Origin: an uncultured Latescibacterota bacterium
Lineage (GTDB): Bacteria; Latescibacterota; UBA2968
Length of the DNA: 64,000 bases
Direction: 5' to 3'
Assembly: GCA_958295785.1 (NCBI GenBank)
Contig: OY282377.1
Span: forward strand, 5,458,896 to 5,522,895
Shown: positions 18,049 to 26,370 of the stretch, one piece after another
Layout of the letters: every line of letters starts with the position of its first letter
Numbering within the stretch: position 1 is the stretch's first letter
Notes under the pieces: model-generated
The model's database searches: none
Told to the model about the DNA's origin: nothing
The model's input: the letters and a program-made list of their open reading frames with translations, nothing else
Program-made: the position numbers and the translations under genes

Positions 18049-20328
18049 TCATTCCGTTTCCATTCCCACCGCGGTCATGAAGATATCCAGCGTGGTTTCT
18101 TGTTGCGTCTTGACCAAGCGGTAGAAAATGCCCTGTCGATCCATCAACTCCCGATGGGTGCCGACCTCGGCGATATTGCCCTCGTCGATCACCACGAGCC
18201 GATCCGCGCTGCGAAGGGTTGACAGGCGGTGGGCGATGGCAAATGTCGTGCGGCCTTGGACCAAGCGCGCGATAGCCGCTTGGATCTTCTTCTCGGTCGG
18301 CGTATCCAGCGAAGACGTGGCCTCGTCGAGAATGAGAATGCGCGGATTGTGCAAAATCGCCCGCGCGATAGACACGCGCTGTTTTTCGCCGCCGGACAAA
18401 CGCCCGCCGCGTTCTCCCACGCGCATATCGTAGCCATCGGGTTTTTTGACGATAAACTCGTGCGCTTCGGCGGCCATGGCCGCGCGCATCACCTCGGAGA
18501 ATGTCGCGTCGGGTTTGCCATACGCGATGTTTTCCGCAATCGTGCCGTCAAACAAAAAGGGATCTTGATGCACCATGCCAATTTGGGATCGCAAATCGCG
18601 CAAATTGACATCGGTCATGGGCACGCCATCTATCAACAACCGCCCGCGGTCCGGGTCGTAGAACCGGCACACCATGTTGATCAGCGTGGATTTTCCAGAT
18701 CCGGACTTGCCCACCAGCCCGATCATCTCGCCCGCCTTCACCTCCAAATCCACCCCCTTGAGCACGGGCTTGCCGGGGTCATAGCCAAACACCACGGACT
18801 CGAACGTCAAATGGCCCTCAATGCGCGGCACGCGCACGGCATCGGGTTTTTGATACGGCTCGGGTTCGGAATCGATCACCTCAAACACGCGCTGCGCCCC
18901 GGCAAATGCGCGCAGAATATAACTGTAAAAATCGCCAAACCAGCGCAGGGGTTGGTACAACATCCACAAATAACTGATGAACGCCATCAACGCGCCCAAA
19001 GTCAACTCGCCGCCCAGAATTTGCCGCCCGCCAAAATACCACACAAAAAACACCCCTGTGTTCATCAACAAATTGGTCACGGTCCAAAACACAAACCACA
19101 CCCGTTCGCCTCGGGTATCCACGTCGCGCAGGTCTTCGCTGTAGCGGTCAAACCGCGTGCTCTCCCGCGCTTCCTGTGCAAATGCCTTCACCACGCGAAT
19201 GCCGTGAATCGACTCGTTCAACTGCGCCGACAGCCTGCCCCACTTGCCCGACCACTGCGTCCAAAACATCATGATGCGATACCATATCTTCGTTCCGGCC
19301 AGCACGATCAGCGGAATGGGCGCGAGTACAAACAGCGTGAGTTCCCAGTTCATCCACAGCAAAAAGCCCACAATCCCGACAAATAACAACGTGTTGGAAA
19401 ACACGAAATAAAAATCATGAGTCATGATCTCTTCCAGGCGATCCGTATCATTGGTCATGCGAGACGTGAGCGCGCCCACTTTGCGGCGGTCGTAAAAGCG
19501 AATGGGCAACAACTGAAACGCTCGGTAGAGATCTTCGCGCAAATCCCCAATCGCACGCAAGCCCAGGGGGCGGCTCAACATCTCCATCACCACATCGGCG
19601 CACCAGATCAGCACGCGCATGACGATCAACCCCAAAATCAACAACCCCAACCGACTGAGGCGATCCTCTGACGCGATCAATGGAATCTCGACCGCGGCCC
19701 AACCCGGCGACAACACCCCGTCGATCGCGTATTGCGTCACCTTGGGCGGCAGCAGGGCCAAACACGCGCTGATCAAGGTCATCGCAATCGTCGTCACCAA
19801 GCGCACGGGGTACGCGGCTATATAGCGCGCAATGCGCCGAAACGTCTGCCACTTTTTTAAACACGCGGCGCAAACCCCGTCTTTTTCCGGCAAGCGGCGG
19901 CCACACTGATCGCAGTGCGTCTGCTCCAAGGCCGTGGGCAAGGACAGGGGCTCGTCGTCTTTCAACTGCCGAATCCCATCGGCCACCTCGGCGAACTTGG
20001 CGGTGAGGGACCGCGAATACGGCACATGGATCCCCGGCCCATCCTTGTGCGTCAACGCCAGCGTGCCCATGCCGACGCGCTCTTCCACGTTCGCGTCTGC
20101 CACTTCGCCAAGGGGCATCGACCGCGCGCCATCCGCGCCGGATTCGGGAATCACCAGCACCTGCCTGTCTGTCACCACCACCCACTGCGGGTTGTAATTC
20201 AGCGACGCATCCAAATCCGTTGCCACCTGCATCAGCACGGTCTCGCCATTGGGCGTCGCCGCGTGCAACTTTTCGGCGACGGATGGCGGGAGTTCTTCGA
20301 TAAATGGCTTTCCCAATAGGTGATTCAT
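18049..20328 (-). CDS. ABC exporter (fused membrane and ATPase domains) with N-terminal extension and zinc ribbon
   Basis: 759 residues from the ATG at 20328, with AGAGGT upstream; the frame before it is not conserved. Layout: an N-terminal ~115-residue beta-rich domain (PQWVVVTDRQVLVIPESG), a C-x2-C...C-x2-C zinc ribbon (CDQCGRRLPEKDGVCAAC), six transmembrane helices of an exporter, and an ATPase with Walker A GLVGKSGSGKST, signature LSGGEKQRVS and Walker B ILILDEATSSLD. The next gene upstream encodes a homologue of the same layout, so they probably form a heterodimer. The extension and ribbon are unlike standard MsbA-type exporters. Substrate unknown. Confidence 0.9.
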   Translation of the reverse strand: MNHLLGKPFIEELPPSVAEKLHAATPNGETVLMQVATDLDASLNYNPQWVVVTDRQVLVIPESGADGARSMPLGEVADANVEERVGMGTLALTHKDGPGIHVPYSRSLTAKFAEVADGIRQLKDDEPLSLPTALEQTHCDQCGRRLPEKDGVCAACLKKWQTFRRIARYIAAYPVRLVTTIAMTLISACLALLPPKVTQYAIDGVLSPGWAAVEIPLIASEDRLSRLGLLILGLIVMRVLIWCADVVMEMLSRPLGLRAIGDLREDLYRAFQLLPIRFYDRRKVGALTSRMTNDTDRLEEIMTHDFYFVFSNTLLFVGIVGFLLWMNWELTLFVLAPIPLIVLAGTKIWYRIMMFWTQWSGKWGRLSAQLNESIHGIRVVKAFAQEARESTRFDRYSEDLRDVDTRGERVWFVFWTVTNLLMNTGVFFVWYFGGRQILGGELTLGALMAFISYLWMLYQPLRWFGDFYSYILRAFAGAQRVFEVIDSEPEPYQKPDAVRVPRIEGHLTFESVVFGYDPGKPVLKGVDLEVKAGEMIGLVGKSGSGKSTLINMVCRFYDPDRGRLLIDGVPMTDVNLRDLRSQIGMVHQDPFLFDGTIAENIAYGKPDATFSEVMRAAMAAEAHEFIVKKPDGYDMRVGERGGRLSGGEKQRVSIARAILHNPRILILDEATSSLDTPTEKKIQAAIARLVQGRTTFAIAHRLSTLRSADRLVVIDEGNIAEVGTHRELMDRQGIFYRLVKTQQETTLDIFMTAVGMETE

Positions 20329-20365
20329 GCGAACCTCTAGAAAGTGAGAAGGCCGTCCCTCTCCC

Positions 20366-22588
20366 CTACTCCCTAATCGCAATAATCTGCGAAATCTCTT
20401 CTTGCAACTGCACCAATTTGTAAAACGCGCCTTGTTTTTCGAGCAACTCGCGGTGCGTGCCCATCTCCACAACGCGCCCGGCATCCATCACCGCCAGCCG
20501 ATCCGCATTGTGCAGGGTCGATAAGCGGTGGGCAATGGCAAATGTCGTGCGCCCCGCGACCAAGCGGCTGATCGCGTCTTGAATGCGTTTTTCCGTCTGC
20601 ACATCGACAGAAGACGTGGCCTCGTCCAAAATCAGAATGCGCGGATCGTGCAAAATCGCCCGCGCAATGGACACGCGCTGCCGTTCACCGCCCGAAAGCG
20701 ATTCCCCGCGCTCGCCGATCACCGTGTCGTATCCATCCGGCTTTGTCACGATAAAATCGTGCGCGTACGCGGCCTTGGCCGCCCGCATGATCTCCTCAAA
20801 TGTCGCGCCCGGCTTGCCATAGCCGATGTTTTCGCCAATCGTGCCGGAAAACAAAAACGGCTCTTGCAACACAATGCCGATCCGCGACCGCAAATCCTCC
20901 AGCCGAATATCGCGCACATTCACGCCATCCACCTCAATGCTGCCGCGATCCACGTCGTAAAAATGGCAAATCAGATTCACCGTCGTGGTCTTGCCCACGC
21001 CGGATTTGCCCACCAACCCGATCATCTCGCCCGGTTTGACATCCAAATTGATCTCGTGCAACACGGGCTTGCTCTTGTCGTATCCAAACGTGACGTCCTT
21101 AAATGTGACGCGACCTTCGATATGGGGCATGGGCACGGCATTGGGATTGTGATACGCTTCGGTCGGCGTGTCGATAATTTCAAAAATGCGCTCGGCGCCG
21201 GCAACGGCGCGCGTCATCCACGAATTGACCATCCCAAACCACTCCAACGGCCCGTAGAGCAGCATCATATAGCTGTAAAACGCCATCAACGTGCCCAAGG
21301 TCAACTCCCCGTCGATCACCTCCAACCCGCCGTAATACCACACGATCAGCACCCCAGACGCGGTGAACAGGGTCATGGTCTTGTAAAAAATGCCCCGATT
21401 GACTTCGGTGGCAATGCCGATGCGCGTCAATTTGTCGTTGCGCCTTTTGAACACGCCGATCTCCTGCTTTTCCTGTGCAAACGCCTTGACCACGCGAATG
21501 CCCGTGAGCGCTTCGTTGACCCGCGCCATGGTTTCGGACCAGGACTGCATCCAGCGCGTGAAAAATTTCCGCATCCGCCGGTAAAACGCATATCCCCAAA
21601 TCATGATCAGAGGCACGGGAATCAGCACCAGAATTGCCAGCGACCAACTCATCATCAGCAACGCGATGAGGATGCCCACCAACATCAGGGCCTCGATTGC
21701 CAAATAGGGCAAGCCATCCACCAAAAATTGTTGCAAGCGATTGCTGTCCCTCGTCACGCGCGACATCACCGCGCCCACTTGTCGCTTGTCGTAAAACTGC
21801 AACGACAGCAATTCCAAACGCCGGTAGAGTTGGCTGCGGATATCCGCTGTCACCCGCGCAGAGAGCCAGGTCACGGTCCAACCGTGCGCCCATTCCGCGC
21901 CCCAAGTCAACAAGCGGATGCCCACCAGTGCCATGACGAGCAAGCCGAGCAACTCGAATCGGTCGTCGAGTGGCACCTCTGTGCCTTCGGGCAAAATCAG
22001 CACGTCATCGACAATGCGCTTGGTGACATAAGGCGGGATCAACTCGGCAACCGTCGCCACAATCGACGCGAATGCCAGCACGAGCGCGCGCACTTTGTAG
22101 GGCTTCAAATACGATGCAATGCGCCCCAATGTCGCCCATTTGTTCAAACACGCCGGGCATATCCCATTTTTCTCTGGCAACAGCCGACCACACTTTTCAC
22201 AGGTTGTGCGATCCAAATTCGCATTGATGAAAAGTTCTTGCGCTTTGCGGAGTTGCTCGATCCCCCGCGTGGTCTCCGAAAACTTTTGCGCCTGCGTCAT
22301 CGAATAGGGCACATGAACGGTTGGCCCCTTTTTCCGGTGAATTTCCAAACGCGCACCGCCGACCAGGCCCTCGGTTCGCGCCAGTTCAAGTTCGGAAAAC
22401 GGAATGTCTTGCACCGCGCCATTTTGCTGCACCAACACGCGATTGCCCGTGACCACCACCCACTGCGTGCCGAAATCGCCCTTTTCATCCAAATCGGCCT
22501 GCACGCGAATGAGCTCATCTTCCCCTTCGGGCAATGCGCGCCGCAACGCCTCCAACGTTTCATCCGCACTGTCCAACAACCGATCCAT
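20366..22588 (-). CDS. ABC exporter, second half of the pair, with N-terminal extension and zinc ribbon
   Basis: 740 residues. It has the same order of parts as its neighbour: an N-terminal domain with TQWVVVTGNRVLVQQNGAVQ, a zinc ribbon (CEKCGRLLPEKNGICPAC), six transmembrane helices, then ATPase motifs GLVGKSGVGKTT, LSGGERQRVS and ILILDEATSSVD. Both ATPase sites keep the catalytic Glu after the Walker B Asp. GAAGGTGATG precedes the ATG. The 37-base gap to the next gene implies one transcript with the second ABC gene and DUF1854. Confidence 0.9.
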   Translation of the reverse strand: MDRLLDSADETLEALRRALPEGEDELIRVQADLDEKGDFGTQWVVVTGNRVLVQQNGAVQDIPFSELELARTEGLVGGARLEIHRKKGPTVHVPYSMTQAQKFSETTRGIEQLRKAQELFINANLDRTTCEKCGRLLPEKNGICPACLNKWATLGRIASYLKPYKVRALVLAFASIVATVAELIPPYVTKRIVDDVLILPEGTEVPLDDRFELLGLLVMALVGIRLLTWGAEWAHGWTVTWLSARVTADIRSQLYRRLELLSLQFYDKRQVGAVMSRVTRDSNRLQQFLVDGLPYLAIEALMLVGILIALLMMSWSLAILVLIPVPLIMIWGYAFYRRMRKFFTRWMQSWSETMARVNEALTGIRVVKAFAQEKQEIGVFKRRNDKLTRIGIATEVNRGIFYKTMTLFTASGVLIVWYYGGLEVIDGELTLGTLMAFYSYMMLLYGPLEWFGMVNSWMTRAVAGAERIFEIIDTPTEAYHNPNAVPMPHIEGRVTFKDVTFGYDKSKPVLHEINLDVKPGEMIGLVGKSGVGKTTTVNLICHFYDVDRGSIEVDGVNVRDIRLEDLRSRIGIVLQEPFLFSGTIGENIGYGKPGATFEEIMRAAKAAYAHDFIVTKPDGYDTVIGERGESLSGGERQRVSIARAILHDPRILILDEATSSVDVQTEKRIQDAISRLVAGRTTFAIAHRLSTLHNADRLAVMDAGRVVEMGTHRELLEKQGAFYKLVQLQEEISQIIAIRE

Positions 22589-22620
22589 CGTTCATCACCT
22601 TCGTTATACGGGTGGGGTTT

Positions 22621-22745
22621 GGGCGGGCACTGGGGCCACGGCCCCGCGTTTTTATTTTTGCATCTTGTATCTTCGGGCGAGCACGGGGGCATCGCCCCTA
22701 CACACCTCTTGCATCTTTGGGCGGGCACAGGGGCCGCGCCCTACG
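22621..22745. repeat. Cluster of three REP-like palindromes
   Basis: Units start at 22621 (GGGCGGGCACTGGGGCCACG), 22675 (CGGGCGAGCACGGGGGCATC) and 22719 (GGGCGGGCACAGGGGCCGCG), each ending in a CGCCC or GCCCC arm. CATCTTGTATCTT-like spacers lie between. The tail of the gap (22760-22850) is a CGCAATCCGCGTCATCCGCG-type dispersed repeat. No gene. Confidence 0.7.
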
Positions 22746-22854
22746 TTTTTGTGGGGTTGGTTTTCGCCTTTCATCCGCGCAATCCGCGTCATCCGCGTCA
22801 TCCGCGATCCATCTTTCTTCGCGTTTCTCAGTGTCCTTAGTGGGGCATGCACGC

Positions 22855-23580
22855 TCATTCAGACAAAGACCGCGCAACAAGGGTTTCACACATCCAGCAC
22901 CGCACATCAATCTCTTTGCCCGCTATCGCCACGGCGCCCACATATCCGCCGCCCGGATCGAGATGCCGAAGCGTCCAATTTGCTGGCGTATCCTCCAAAT
23001 CGACATCGCCATTTTTCGATGCGCGGGCAAGCCCTGTGCCCACGGCTTTGAGATATGCCTCTTTGCGCGTCCAGCACTGAAAAAAAGCCCGTTGCTGTTC
23101 TGCTTGCGGCAACGCGCACAACCGCTCGTATTCGCGGGGTGCAAAAAAGCGTTTTGCAATGCGTTTCATCCGCCTGACCGCGCGACTGCAATGCTCGACA
23201 TCTACCCCAATTTTTCTGCACAGCGAAACGCCGATGAGCGCGAGGCCCGCCGAGTGGCTCAAATTGAATTTCAATTCGGTTTCGTCCCAAGGCGATGCCA
23301 ACATGGGCTTGCCGTATTCGCCGTAACAAAACGCCAATTCCCCCGGCGCGCAACCCACGTACTTGCCGAGAATCACGCGCAAACTCCCACGCGCTGCAAC
23401 AAAACGCGCCCGATCTCGCGCAACGCGAACCCCCTCGGCGCGTTCGCGCTCTGCTGTGGACAGGGTTTCGACCAAGACTTGATCGCAAAGCGTTTTGCGT
23501 TTCAAATCCACCGCCCAGACATGCGCTGCATTCGATTTTGCCACGGGCGATGCGGGCGGGTGATGCCATGTGGTGATCAT
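22855..23580 (-). CDS. 4'-phosphopantetheinyl transferase, Sfp type
   Basis: 241 residues, the usual Sfp length. Conserved parts: FNLSHSAGLALIGVS, IGVDVEHCSR (Mg-binding D and E) and FFQCWTRKEAYLKAVGTGL (WxxKEAxxKxxGxGL). The enzyme transfers phosphopantetheine from CoA to carrier proteins of fatty acid, polyketide or peptide synthesis. No carrier protein or synthetase gene is in the window, so it may act in trans. No clear Shine-Dalgarno precedes the ATG; the upstream gap is repeat-derived. Confidence 0.9.
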   Translation of the reverse strand: MITTWHHPPASPVAKSNAAHVWAVDLKRKTLCDQVLVETLSTAERERAEGVRVARDRARFVAARGSLRVILGKYVGCAPGELAFCYGEYGKPMLASPWDETELKFNLSHSAGLALIGVSLCRKIGVDVEHCSRAVRRMKRIAKRFFAPREYERLCALPQAEQQRAFFQCWTRKEAYLKAVGTGLARASKNGDVDLEDTPANWTLRHLDPGGGYVGAVAIAGKEIDVRCWMCETLVARSLSE

Positions 23581-23773
23581 GTTGTCAGCGGTCAGTGGTC
23601 AGTCCCCGTCCAGCCATTCCAAAATGAGGCGTAGTGGCGCGGCCTCTGTGCCCGCCCGATGATCCAAAAATCAGGGGGCAGGAGCCCATCCCCATCGGTT
23701 TTCCCTTTCGCGTCGTGAACGTGTCTGGACAGCGACACGTTGAAAACCGCTCCGCGTTTTTCGCAGTGGTGCT

Positions 23774-24982
23774 TTACCGTTGCCCCAAACACGCCTCGTA
23801 GGTCTCAAAGCGTTCCCCTTCGGACTCTTCGGGATCGACCAACTTGAGCCACATCCCCTGGTCCTTTTTTTGCCCGCTCAACTGTCTGCGGCTGCCCAAA
23901 TTGGCGGGGTTCGCGCCGTGCCAAACCACATCCCCATCTTGCAAAAAGATAAATTCGTTCCGATAGCGGTCGATGATATCCCGCTGCCGATCTCGGTAGT
24001 GCAGGGCCTGCTCGCAGGTGGTGCGGCGCCAGCTTTCCACAATTTCCTCGCTGTCTGTTTGCTCTGAATCAAACTCGGCCAAAGGCCCTGGCACCTCGCT
24101 CTCAAAATCAATTTCACTCAGATCGACCGTGCCAAAACCGCGCTTGGCCGCAATTAACAGGTGGTTGCGATCCCGGCGAAACGGCGGGGTCGGCCAATCA
24201 GACGAGGGGTTATGCCCCATCAAATAGGCCGCACACGCATCTGTCGCGGTCACCTGGTCGCCCGCGATTAGGGCATTGCAGACGCGCCCCTGCCCGCCCC
24301 ATTCTCTGCCCCATTGCCCGGTGAGTGCATCTAAGATGTTCAAACTCGGTCGCGCGATCAATCCCAAATCGGGCAACACATAAGACAGGCGGATAAAGTG
24401 ATGATAATAGGTTCGCACGCGGCCGTGTGGCAACGTAATCGGCGGCAGGCCAAAAAGGTTTTTCATGCACAGGGTGATCCCCATAAACAGATGATTCTTC
24501 ATCTTGGCCACAGAAACCACCTCGGCACCTTCAAAACACGCGCTGAGCGTATAGCGATCAAACATGCACCCCCCGCCCGGCACCTCATACATGGCGAAAG
24601 GCGGCGCGTTTGAATCGACAAATGCCACGTCGTATTCTTTCAAGATATGCGCGTAGTTGAAATCGCCACCCATCAGATGTTCGTGCGTATAGGGGTTGGT
24701 ATCCGTCGCAATGAGGTCGGCGCGGGTTCGCTCCCGCAACAACCGCAAAACAGCGCGTGCGACCATGTCGTCGACCAACTCGCGCCGTCGCCCCATGTAG
24801 TAGATGATGCGGCTGTGCGGCTTCATCATATTGAACTTGATCACAATCCGCTCGGCTTTTTCCAACTTCGCCCATGACCGGTGCAATGGGTCTGTGATGC
24901 GGCGCAACGTCTGGTAGATTTCCTCCTCTGATGCCCGCCAACTGCAATGCGCCGTGCGAACTTTGTAATTCTTCTCTGCCAT
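23774..24982 (-). CDS. DUF362 family protein
   Basis: 402 residues from the ATG at 24982, with GAGGTCG before it. DUF362 hallmarks: RIVIKFNMM, DLIATDTNPYTHEH, VSVAKMKNHLFMGITLCMKNLFGLPP, and ALIAGDQVTATDACAAYLMG. The family lacks a clear biochemical role; some members carry ferredoxin domains, but none is present here. No signal peptide is obvious. The gap 23581-23773 contains a GGTCAGTGGTCAG repeat and a CAGGGGGCAGGAGCCC palindrome but no credible gene. Confidence 0.83.
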   Translation of the reverse strand: MAEKNYKVRTAHCSWRASEEEIYQTLRRITDPLHRSWAKLEKAERIVIKFNMMKPHSRIIYYMGRRRELVDDMVARAVLRLLRERTRADLIATDTNPYTHEHLMGGDFNYAHILKEYDVAFVDSNAPPFAMYEVPGGGCMFDRYTLSACFEGAEVVSVAKMKNHLFMGITLCMKNLFGLPPITLPHGRVRTYYHHFIRLSYVLPDLGLIARPSLNILDALTGQWGREWGGQGRVCNALIAGDQVTATDACAAYLMGHNPSSDWPTPPFRRDRNHLLIAAKRGFGTVDLSEIDFESEVPGPLAEFDSEQTDSEEIVESWRRTTCEQALHYRDRQRDIIDRYRNEFIFLQDGDVVWHGANPANLGSRRQLSGQKKDQGMWLKLVDPEESEGERFETYEACLGQR

Positions 24983-25165
24983 TTCGACCTCAATGAATAA
25001 ATGAGATGATCCCAAAACCGCAGAAGTGTACCAATAAATCCAAAAAATGAAAAGCGAAAACTGGAAATGCCCATTGACACCACCGCAAACCGCAGTACAT
25101 TCACCTCAACCGCATTCCGTTCCCATTCCAACGGGACAGGCAACACACAACAGAAAGGCGCAACC

Positions 25166-25471
25166 ATGAAGAACCTGTCATACATCCTGGTGCTCGCAAC
25201 ACTCCTCGTTTCCTGCTCCGATTTTGGAGAAGAAGCATTGGCGGATGTGAAAAACGGTGACAAGTGGGGGTATATCAACCCGAAAGGCAAGTTCGTTATC
25301 AACCCGCAATTTGATGGTGCGTGGTCTTTTTCAGAAGGACTGGCGCTTATGAATATCGGTGGCAAGCCTGATCGTCATAAAATCGTCGGTGGCAAGTATG
25401 GGTATATCAACCCGAAAGGCGAGATCGTTATCAATCCGCAATTTGTCCATGCGGGGCCTTTTTCCAAATGA
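25166..25471 (+). CDS. Short WG-repeat lipoprotein, apparently truncated
   Basis: 101 residues from the ATG at 25166. The signal peptide ends in the lipobox LVSC (Cys17). Two WG-type repeats follow: GDKWGYINPKGKFVINPQF and GKYGYINPKGEIVINPQF. The third unit breaks off at HAGPFSK, right where the cassette-array sequence begins (terminator at 25506). WG-repeat proteins usually have many more units, so this looks like a gene cut by rearrangement at the array edge. The function of WG repeats is unknown. Confidence 0.75.
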   Translation: MKNLSYILVLATLLVSCSDFGEEALADVKNGDKWGYINPKGKFVINPQFDGAWSFSEGLALMNIGGKPDRHKIVGGKYGYINPKGEIVINPQFVHAGPFSK

Positions 25472-25505
25472 TTAAAATGATCTTTGAGGTTAGTGAATAA
25501 AACAA

Positions 25506-25542
25506 GCCCCATCTGAAATCGCTTGTGCGACTCAGATGGGGC
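25506..25542 (-). terminator. Array terminator hairpin T1
   Basis: GCCCCATCTGA pairs with TCAGATGGGGC, an 11-bp perfect stem around AATCGCTTGTGCGAC. On the minus strand it is followed by TTGTTTTATT. It lies 38 bases past the stop of coiled-coil gene A. The same hairpin recurs at 26155, 28366 and 30594. Confidence 0.85.
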
Positions 25543-25579
25543 GATGTTTTGTTGGCTCAAAGGCGAATGGCAATCGCGC

Positions 25580-26038
25580 TTACCCTTTCATGTAGGTCAA
25601 TATACCGAGAATGATAACCGCAACCGCGATGACCAAAGACAGCCATTTGATGGTTTGTCCCTCCACGCGGTTAATATCATTTTTCAAGTTGGTCTCTACG
25701 CGGTTAATATCATTTTTCAGGTTGGTCTCCACGCGGTTGATGTCCTCCTTTAAGCTGGTCTCCACGCGGCGAATATTGTTCTCTACTTGTTTGATGTCCT
25801 CCTTCAAGCCAGTCTCCACGCGGCGAATATTGGTCTCCACGCGGTTAAAGCCTTCGTTCATCAAGTTAACCAGGTGCTCGAAACGGTCAATCGCTTGAGC
25901 TTCTACGCGGCGAATATCCTTCGCGTTCTGTTTGACGCGGTCGCCAAATGCAACGCCATTTTTCTCGATAGCAATGAGCCGCTGATCCTGTTCGGCGATT
26001 TTCTGCTCGTGTTGCGCGATCTTCTCTGCATCTGTCAT
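25580..26038 (-). CDS. Tail-anchored hendecad-repeat coiled-coil protein, copy A
   Basis: 152 residues, almost wholly alpha-helical. Residues 1-65 form a conserved N-terminal helix (MTDAEKIAQHEQKIAEQDQR, then NLMNEGFN). Then come 7- and 11-residue units beginning RVE or QVE (RVETNLKNDIN twice in a row). The C-terminal membrane segment is WLSLVIAVAVIILGILTYMK. The layout recalls phage XhlA-type proteins and Borrelia Bdr proteins, but no phage genes are nearby. AAGGAG precedes the ATG and a promoter-like element lies at 26089-26117. Paralogues occur at 27844 and 30668, with a fragment at 26229. Function unknown. Confidence 0.8.
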   Translation of the reverse strand: MTDAEKIAQHEQKIAEQDQRLIAIEKNGVAFGDRVKQNAKDIRRVEAQAIDRFEHLVNLMNEGFNRVETNIRRVETGLKEDIKQVENNIRRVETSLKEDINRVETNLKNDINRVETNLKNDINRVEGQTIKWLSLVIAVAVIILGILTYMKG

Positions 26039-26088
26039 GGCAAATCTCCTTGTGGGAAGTGGGGTTGAACCGCTCGGTTGTTCTAATA

Positions 26089-26117
26089 AGATTACGCAAA
26101 ACCGATGTTCAAAGCAA
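26089..26117 (-). promoter_or_regulatory. Shared array promoter, in front of coiled-coil copy A
   Basis: On the minus strand: TTGCTT (26112-26117), 17 bases, TAATCT (26089-26094). The surrounding ~100 bases are conserved upstream of four genes in the array, and the 17-base spacing is kept in all four. The promoter role is inferred from the conserved spacing and position. Confidence 0.6.
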
Positions 26118-26154
26118 GGTCAAATTTCGCTTGATCGGATAGGAAAAGAAAAAA

Positions 26155-26191
26155 GCCCCATCTGAAATCGCTTGCGCGACTCGGATGGGGC
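26155..26191 (-). terminator. Array terminator hairpin T2
   Basis: GCCCCATCTGA with TCGGATGGGGC (one G-T type mismatch). On the minus strand a TTTTTTCTTTTCC tract follows. It lies 37 bases after the stop of the coiled-coil fragment at 26229 and directly upstream of the promoter of copy A. Confidence 0.85.
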
Positions 26192-26228
26192 GTTGGTTTG
26201 ATGACTCAAAGGCGAATGGCAATCGCGC

Positions 26229-26370
26229 TTACCCTTTGATATAAGTCAATATACCGAGAATGATAACCGCAACCGCGATGACCAAAGACAGCCATTTGAT
26301 GGTTTGTCCCTCCACGCGGTTGATGTCGTTCTTCAAGTTGGTCTCTACGCGGTTAATATCATTTTTCAAG
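26229..26370 (-). pseudogene. 3' fragment of a fourth coiled-coil gene
   Basis: Read on the minus strand from 26370 the sequence gives LKNDINRVETNLKNDINRVE, then the same C-terminal membrane segment as copies A-C ending in LTYIKG and TAA at 26229. The 5' two thirds are missing: the match stops at 26370, where the DUF2779 coding sequence begins. The DUF2779 stop codon (26359-26361) lies inside this fragment. This shows that a foreign gene was inserted into, or recombined with, a coiled-coil gene. Confidence 0.85.

Noticed and set aside
20528-22840. A 770-codon plus-strand open frame opposite the second ABC exporter
   Set aside because: It is antisense to a well-supported ABC gene and has shadow-type composition (His, Arg, Gln rich); no recognisable motif.
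23592-23792. A 66-codon minus frame between the PPTase and DUF362 genes
   Set aside because: It is made largely of palindromic and dispersed repeat sequence; no domain or start signal.
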